The translations under genes were made by a program, and so were the position numbers. Below the pieces are notes generated by a model, which did not search any database, had not been told where the DNA came from, and was given only the letters and a program-made list of their open reading frames with translations. This document shows positions 4,863 through 9,376 of a DNA stretch of 9,376 nucleotides, piece by piece. The stretch comes from Flavobacteriaceae bacterium. GTDB taxonomy: Bacteria > Bacteroidota > Bacteroidia > Flavobacteriales > Flavobacteriaceae. Numbering within the stretch: the first letter of the stretch is position 1; every line of letters begins with the position of its first letter. The DNA lies in contig JACXVH010000081.1 in NCBI GenBank assembly GCA_014763515.1, positions 1-9,376 of the forward strand, given 5' to 3'.

Positions 4863-6551
4863 ATGAAAAAATTTTTCGCCCTATTATTTTTATCTTCATT
4901 TGGATTTTCTCAAAACGATTATCCTAAAGAATTCATTTCTCCTTTAAATATTCCATTAGATGTTTCAGGTTCATTTGGAGAATTAAGAAGCAATCACTTT
5001 CATTCTGGTTTAGATTTAAAAACACAAAAAAAAGAAGGACTTGAAGTTTTTGCAGTTGCAGACGGATATGTTTCGAGAATTAAAATTTCTTCTTTTGGCT
5101 ACGGGAAAGCGATTTATATTACACACCCTAATGGCTACACAACAGTTTATGGACATTTACAAAAAGGAAATGGTTTAATTGAAGATTATATTAAAAAGAA
5201 ACAATACGAAAAGAAATCTTTTGAAATAGAGCTCTTCCCTACTCCATCTGAATTACCAGTAAAACAAGGCGATGTTATTGCTTTAAGCGGGAATTCTGGA
5301 GGAAGTGGTGGACCGCATTTACATTTTGAGTTTAGAGAAACAAAATCGGAAAAAATTGTAAATCCATTACAATTTGGCTACAATAAACTTGCGGTTGACA
5401 ATCATAATCCAGAATTATATGGCATTATGGCTTTCCCAATAGATAGCACCATTGTAAACAAATCGCAATTACCTATTCCCATTTCATTTTCTAAACAAGC
5501 TGATGGCACTTACAAAGCTTCAAAAGTAATTGCAAATGGCAAAGTTGGTTTTGCTATAAATGCCAATGATAAATGTACCAATCCTTACAATAAAAACGGA
5601 CTTTATAAAGTAAATGCTTATTTAAATGGAGTACTCTATTTCCAATATGAATTTGATAAATTCGCTTTTAACGAATCGCGTTATGTTAATAATTTCATAG
5701 ATTATTTTACTTACAAATCTAAAGGGCAACGTTTTCAAAAGCTATTTTTTGAAACAAGTTATCCACTTTCTGTAATAAAAAACAATAAAAACAACGGAAT
5801 AATTAATACACAACCAAAAGCAAGTTATACGTTAAGAGTAGAAATGTTCGATTTTCAAGGACACCAAGTAAAAATTTTAATTCCAATTGAATATGGAACT
5901 TCAGAAGTTGCCATAAAAAAAGAAGTCAATACTTCACCCTATTTTTTAAAATCTAAAATTGAGAACAATTATTCTAAAGAGAATATCTCGGTTTTTATTC
6001 CAGAAAATACTTTTTATGATGATTTTAGATTAAATTTTGATGTAAAAGACAATGTTTTGTACTTGCATAATGATAAAATTCCTGCTCATAAAAATTTTAC
6101 GATTACTTACAGTAATGTTGAAGGCTTAAGTGAAGAACAATTAAAGAAGACTTTCATAGCATCTGTTGATGGTGTAAAATTAGATTATAACAAAACCACA
6201 AGAAAGGGAAATTCACTTTCAGCAAGAGTAAGAGAACTTGGAGTTTTTAAATTAGCACAAGACACCATTGCGCCACGAATTTATAATGCAAACTTTGTGG
6301 AAGGCAAAAATATAATAAAACAAAATACAATTAGCGTTTCCATATCAGATAACATGTCGGGAATTGATACCTATAATGCTTATTTGAATGGCGAATGGAT
6401 ATTGATGGAATACGATTATAAAACCAATAAATTAGTACATCAATTAGCTGATGGTAAATACAAAGAAGGAAGAAATGATTTTAAAATAATTGTAACTGAT
6501 GATTTACAAAATTCAACTACCTTTGAATCCTATTTTTTTATGAATCCTTAA
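4863..6551 (+). CDS. Secreted M23-family (LytM-type) metallopeptidase
   Basis: M23 enzymes are zinc endopeptidases that cut peptidoglycan peptide bridges, so this protein should act in the periplasm or cell envelope. The protein has 562 residues. Residues 1-16 are a signal peptide (MKKFFALLFLSSFGFS, then Gln). The M23 domain covers about 35-165. The zinc ligands are H47 and D51 (in FHSGLDL) and H154 (second His of PHLHFEF), and the catalytic histidines are H98 (YGHLQ) and H152. The set is complete, so the enzyme should be active. Between GHLQ and KQGDVIALSGNSG there is an insert of roughly 20 residues (IEDYIKKKQYEKKSFEIELF), which I recall from other Bacteroidetes M23 proteins. The remaining 400 residues have no fold I can name. 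The last part (about 490-562: ISVSISDNMSGI, then YNAYLNGEWILMEYD) looks like an Ig-like beta domain. No lipobox is present. The TonB receptor gene follows in the same frame 12 bases after the stop. Confidence 0.92.
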   Translation: MKKFFALLFLSSFGFSQNDYPKEFISPLNIPLDVSGSFGELRSNHFHSGLDLKTQKKEGLEVFAVADGYVSRIKISSFGYGKAIYITHPNGYTTVYGHLQKGNGLIEDYIKKKQYEKKSFEIELFPTPSELPVKQGDVIALSGNSGGSGGPHLHFEFRETKSEKIVNPLQFGYNKLAVDNHNPELYGIMAFPIDSTIVNKSQLPIPISFSKQADGTYKASKVIANGKVGFAINANDKCTNPYNKNGLYKVNAYLNGVLYFQYEFDKFAFNESRYVNNFIDYFTYKSKGQRFQKLFFETSYPLSVIKNNKNNGIINTQPKASYTLRVEMFDFQGHQVKILIPIEYGTSEVAIKKEVNTSPYFLKSKIENNYSKENISVFIPENTFYDDFRLNFDVKDNVLYLHNDKIPAHKNFTITYSNVEGLSEEQLKKTFIASVDGVKLDYNKTTRKGNSLSARVRELGVFKLAQDTIAPRIYNANFVEGKNIIKQNTISVSISDNMSGIDTYNAYLNGEWILMEYDYKTNKLVHQLADGKYKEGRNDFKIIVTDDLQNSTTFESYFFMNP

Positions 6552-6563
6552 TCTTTAAATTTC

Positions 6564-9023
6564 TTGAAAAAGTTTTTTTTTATTGTAATAGTTCTTTTAA
6601 CCCACCTTATTAATGCACAAACTGCGAGAATAAAAGGGATTATTTTAGACGAATTTAACGCACCTGTTGAAGGTGTTTCCATTAATGTAAACAAAACTGG
6701 AACAGTTTCAGACGCTACTGGTTTTTTCCTAATTGAAGTTCCAGCAAACACAGATTTAACCGTTACATTCACTCATATTTCGTTTAAAAAATCTACTTTA
6801 AAATTAAACTTAAAACCAAACGAAGATTTTGAATTAAATCCAGTTATGAGTTCAAAAGTGGAACAAATTGGCGAAGTGGTTTTAGTTGGTACAAGCAATA
6901 AAAAAAGAATTGAAGGAGTTACCGCAATTGATCCAGTTATTATTAGAAAAATTCCCGGAGCAAATGCTGGAGTAGAAAACATTATTAAAACTTTACCCGG
7001 AGTTTATTCTAATAACGAATTAAGTACATCTTATGCTGTTAGAGGTGGTAACTACGATGAAAATTTAGTTTATGTTAATGAAATTGAAGTGTACCGTCCG
7101 TTTTTAATTCGTTCTGGTCAACAAGAAGGTTTGAGTTTTACCAATACAGACATGGTCGAAAATGTTGACTTTTCAGCGGGAGGATTTCAAGCTAAATATG
7201 GTGATAAAATGTCTTCGGTTTTAGATATCACCTATAGAACACCTAAAAAATTTAAAGCTGGTCTAGAAGCTAGTTTCCTTGGTGGAAGTTTAACATTCGA
7301 AGGTATTTCTAAAAATAATAAATGGAGTAATATTACAGGAATTCGTTATCGAGACAATAGTTTATTAGTCAATAGTCAAGATACGGAAACTAATTATCGT
7401 CCTCAATTTGCTGATATTCAAACTTTATTTAATTACAATGCTTCAACTAAATGGCAATGGAGTCTTTTAGGTAATATTTCTCAAAACAAGTATCATTATC
7501 AACCTTTAACTAGACAAACAAATTTTGGTACAATTAATGAGCCTATAGCGTTATTAGTATATTACGAAGGCCAAGAAAAAGACGAATATTTAACACTTTT
7601 TGGAGCTGTAAAATCGGTTTATCAATACAATGATAAAAATAAACTGAAATTTTTCGTTTCTACTTACCATACACAAGAACAAGAATATTATGACATTTTA
7701 GCACAATATAGATTAGGCGAAGTGGATGCAAATATTGGTTCAGAAACTTTTGGTGATGTTATTTACACTCGTGGTGTGGGTGGCCAATTAACTCATGCTC
7801 GTAACGATTTAGACGCTTTAATAGTAAATGTTGAAACTAAAGGGTTTCACGAATTAAACGAAAAATCTCAAATTGAATGGGGAATAAAATACACTAGAGA
7901 AGATATTAGAGATAGAATTGTAGAATGGGAAGTAATAGACTCTGCCGGTTTCTCGCTACCTGCTCCTATTTTAGAATACCAAAACGACCAACCTTATAAT
8001 TCTTACAACGGTCCTCTTGCTCCTTATCACAATGTTAGAGCTACAAATTTTACAAAAATCGATAGAATTTCAGGTTATGCGCAATGGAATAGAAGAGGAA
8101 ACATTGGAGTACATCAATATTGGTTAAATGCAGGTGTTAGAGCTCATAATTGGCAAGTAGAATCGGAAGAAGGGAAAGGAAAATCTCAAATAACATTTTC
8201 TCCAAGAGCGCAATTTGCTTTCAAACCAAATTGGAACAAAGATATGCTGTTTAGAATCTCAAGTGGTCTATACCATCAACCACCATTCTATAGAGAACTT
8301 CGAGATGCAGATGGAATGGTGCAACCTAACGTAAAAGCACAACAATCTTTTCATTTAGTTTTGAGTAACGACTATAGTTTTAAAATGTGGAATCGTCCAT
8401 TTAAATTAGTAAGTGAAGCTTATTATAAAAGTATGACTAATGTAAATACGTACACTATAGACAATGTTCGTATTCGCTACAAAGCCGATAATAATGCAGA
8501 AGCTTATGCTTATGGTTTTGACGCTCGATTAAATGGTGAGTTTGTGCCTGGAACAGAATCGTGGTTTAGTTTTGGTTACTTAAAAACTGAAGAAAATTAT
8601 GATAACAAAGGATATATAGCTCGTCCTACGGATCAAAGGTTAAAATTTGGATTATTGTTCCAAGATTATATGCCAAATATTCCTAATGTAAAAATCAATC
8701 TTAATTTAGTATACAATACAGGTTTACCCGGTGGTTCTCCATCTTATGCAGATCCTTACGAATATCAATTTCGTCTAAAAGATTACACAAGAGCCGATGT
8801 AGGTTTCTTGTATGCTTTTAAAGATGAAACTATAAAATCAGATAAACAATGGTTGCGCCGTTTTAACGAACTTTCATTAGGTTTAGAAATTTTCAATTTG
8901 TTTAACAATCAAAATGCAATTACAAATACTTGGGTTCGCGATGTGTATACTAAATCGCAATATGGAATTCCAAACTACATGACTACTCGTGTTTTTAACT
9001 TGAAGTTGGTAGCTCGTTTGTAA
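6564..9023 (+). CDS. TonB-dependent outer-membrane receptor, TTG start
   Basis: This is an outer-membrane transporter that takes up an unknown ligand using TonB energy. The protein has 819 residues. Residues 1-18 are a signal peptide (MKKFFFIVIVLLTHLINA, then Gln). About 21-95 is a carboxypeptidase-regulatory-like beta domain (ARIKGIILDEFNAPVEGVSI, TGTVSDATGFFLIEVP), typical of Bacteroidetes receptors. The plug is about 115-228 (ENIIKTLPGV, YAVRGGNYDENLVYVNEIEVY, FSAGGFQAKYGDKMSSVLDI). The rest is the 22-strand barrel, ending in VFNLKLVARL rather than with an aromatic residue. No SusD-like gene follows in the visible part, so this does not look like a SusCD glycan locus. The start is TTG at 6564-6566. 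The frame has a stop at 6549-6551 (the stop of the M23 gene) and no ATG or GTG between, and TTG gives a perfect signal peptide. Codons 4-6 are a T9 run (6573-6581). The 12-base gap implies co-transcription with the M23 gene. Confidence 0.93.
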   Translation: MKKFFFIVIVLLTHLINAQTARIKGIILDEFNAPVEGVSINVNKTGTVSDATGFFLIEVPANTDLTVTFTHISFKKSTLKLNLKPNEDFELNPVMSSKVEQIGEVVLVGTSNKKRIEGVTAIDPVIIRKIPGANAGVENIIKTLPGVYSNNELSTSYAVRGGNYDENLVYVNEIEVYRPFLIRSGQQEGLSFTNTDMVENVDFSAGGFQAKYGDKMSSVLDITYRTPKKFKAGLEASFLGGSLTFEGISKNNKWSNITGIRYRDNSLLVNSQDTETNYRPQFADIQTLFNYNASTKWQWSLLGNISQNKYHYQPLTRQTNFGTINEPIALLVYYEGQEKDEYLTLFGAVKSVYQYNDKNKLKFFVSTYHTQEQEYYDILAQYRLGEVDANIGSETFGDVIYTRGVGGQLTHARNDLDALIVNVETKGFHELNEKSQIEWGIKYTREDIRDRIVEWEVIDSAGFSLPAPILEYQNDQPYNSYNGPLAPYHNVRATNFTKIDRISGYAQWNRRGNIGVHQYWLNAGVRAHNWQVESEEGKGKSQITFSPRAQFAFKPNWNKDMLFRISSGLYHQPPFYRELRDADGMVQPNVKAQQSFHLVLSNDYSFKMWNRPFKLVSEAYYKSMTNVNTYTIDNVRIRYKADNNAEAYAYGFDARLNGEFVPGTESWFSFGYLKTEENYDNKGYIARPTDQRLKFGLLFQDYMPNIPNVKINLNLVYNTGLPGGSPSYADPYEYQFRLKDYTRADVGFLYAFKDETIKSDKQWLRRFNELSLGLEIFNLFNNQNAITNTWVRDVYTKSQYGIPNYMTTRVFNLKLVARL

Positions 9024-9050
9024 ATTTAGGAACAAAAATTAGTATATTTG
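9018..9050 (+). promoter_or_regulatory. Bacteroidetes-type promoter for the lipoprotein gene
   Basis: TTG at 9018-9020 (in the last sense codon of the receptor gene) and TATATTTG at 9043-9050 are 22 bases apart and match TTG / TAnnTTTG. The predicted start is near 9055-9058, about 12 bases before the ATG at 9069. The lipoprotein gene can therefore be expressed apart from the M23-receptor pair. No terminator is seen between 9024 and 9068, so read-through is also possible. Confidence 0.72.
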
Positions 9051-9068
9051 ATAATCAAAAAATAAAAC

Positions 9069-9376
9069 ATGCGAATTTATTTAGTATCAATTATTAGCGC
9101 TTTAACGTTGGTTGCTTGTAAAAAAGAAAGTGAAAAACCAAAAGTTATTTATGAAGAAAAAGCAACTACTGAAGAGCGAAAAGTTGATTCTACTTCTATT
9201 AAAATTGCCGATTTGCCGATTTTAATGGATGGAACCAAATACTTAATTCATCCTGTTGGCGATGTGCGTGTGTATGAAGATTACAAAAGTGTTTATGGTT
9301 CTAGTAAAACCAACCAAGTAAGTTATGCTATTTCAAATTACAATCGTTATGAGATTACAGGTTATTTCGATAATTT
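9069..9376 (+). CDS. Lipoprotein of unknown function (5' part, runs off the window)
   Basis: The frame is open from the ATG at 9069 to the window end, giving 102 complete codons. Residues 1-17 are a lipoprotein signal peptide: MRIYLVSIISALTLVAC, with lipobox LVAC and lipid-modified Cys17. The mature part begins with a charged, flexible stretch (KKESEKPK, then EEKATTEERKVD) and continues into a more folded segment (IKIADLPILMDGTKYLIHPVGDVRVYEDY, here split as IADLPILMDGTKYLIHPV and GDVRVYEDY). I do not recognise a family. The Glu-rich start after the cysteine could be a surface-export signal of the kind described in Bacteroidetes, but the match is loose. The short A-rich leader after a good promoter supports this start. 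Confidence 0.83.
   Translation, partial: MRIYLVSIISALTLVACKKESEKPKVIYEEKATTEERKVDSTSIKIADLPILMDGTKYLIHPVGDVRVYEDYKSVYGSSKTNQVSYAISNYNRYEITGYFDN

Overview
The window reads as chromosomal DNA of a member of the Flavobacteriaceae, most likely Flavobacterium or a close relative. The DNA is AT-rich. Five intergenic regions carry the Bacteroidetes sigma-A promoter signature (TTG, about 20 bases, TAnnTTTG). Shine-Dalgarno sites are mostly absent, and the proteins (PorT-like barrels, a TonB receptor with an N-terminal carboxypeptidase-regulatory-like domain, flavobacterial RNase Y and ZapA) are typical of that family. I saw no mobile element, CRISPR array, tRNA or defence system.

Positions 1-1425 hold a row of small outer-membrane beta-barrel genes on the + strand. 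First come the last three codons of one gene, then an intact 167-residue barrel protein (160-663), then a second barrel gene (789-1372) broken by a one-base frameshift just after its signal peptide. Each gene is followed by a strong intrinsic terminator, and the two whole ones have their own promoter. xerD (1451-2347) follows, with a promoter so close to its ATG that the mRNA may be leaderless. It converges on rny across a bidirectional terminator.

Positions 2445-4662 form a minus-strand cluster: a small coiled-coil protein, then zapA (cell division), then a structured non-coding RNA that looks like 6S RNA (6S-Flavo type), then rny (RNase Y). The rny product lacks about 47 residues in the middle of its KH RNA-binding domain, while its membrane anchor, coiled coil and HD nuclease domain are intact. 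This is the most unusual thing in the window.

Positions 4663-9376 run on the + strand from a 200-base divergent spacer: a secreted M23 (LytM-type) peptidase, then 12 bases later a TonB-dependent receptor that starts at a TTG codon, then, behind its own promoter, the beginning of a lipoprotein gene that leaves the window. All three products belong to the cell envelope.

Most of the window is ordinary core genome. The points worth checking are the rny KH deletion, the zapA-6S-rny arrangement, the frameshifted barrel gene, the possible leaderless xerD mRNA and the TTG start followed by a T9 run in the receptor gene.
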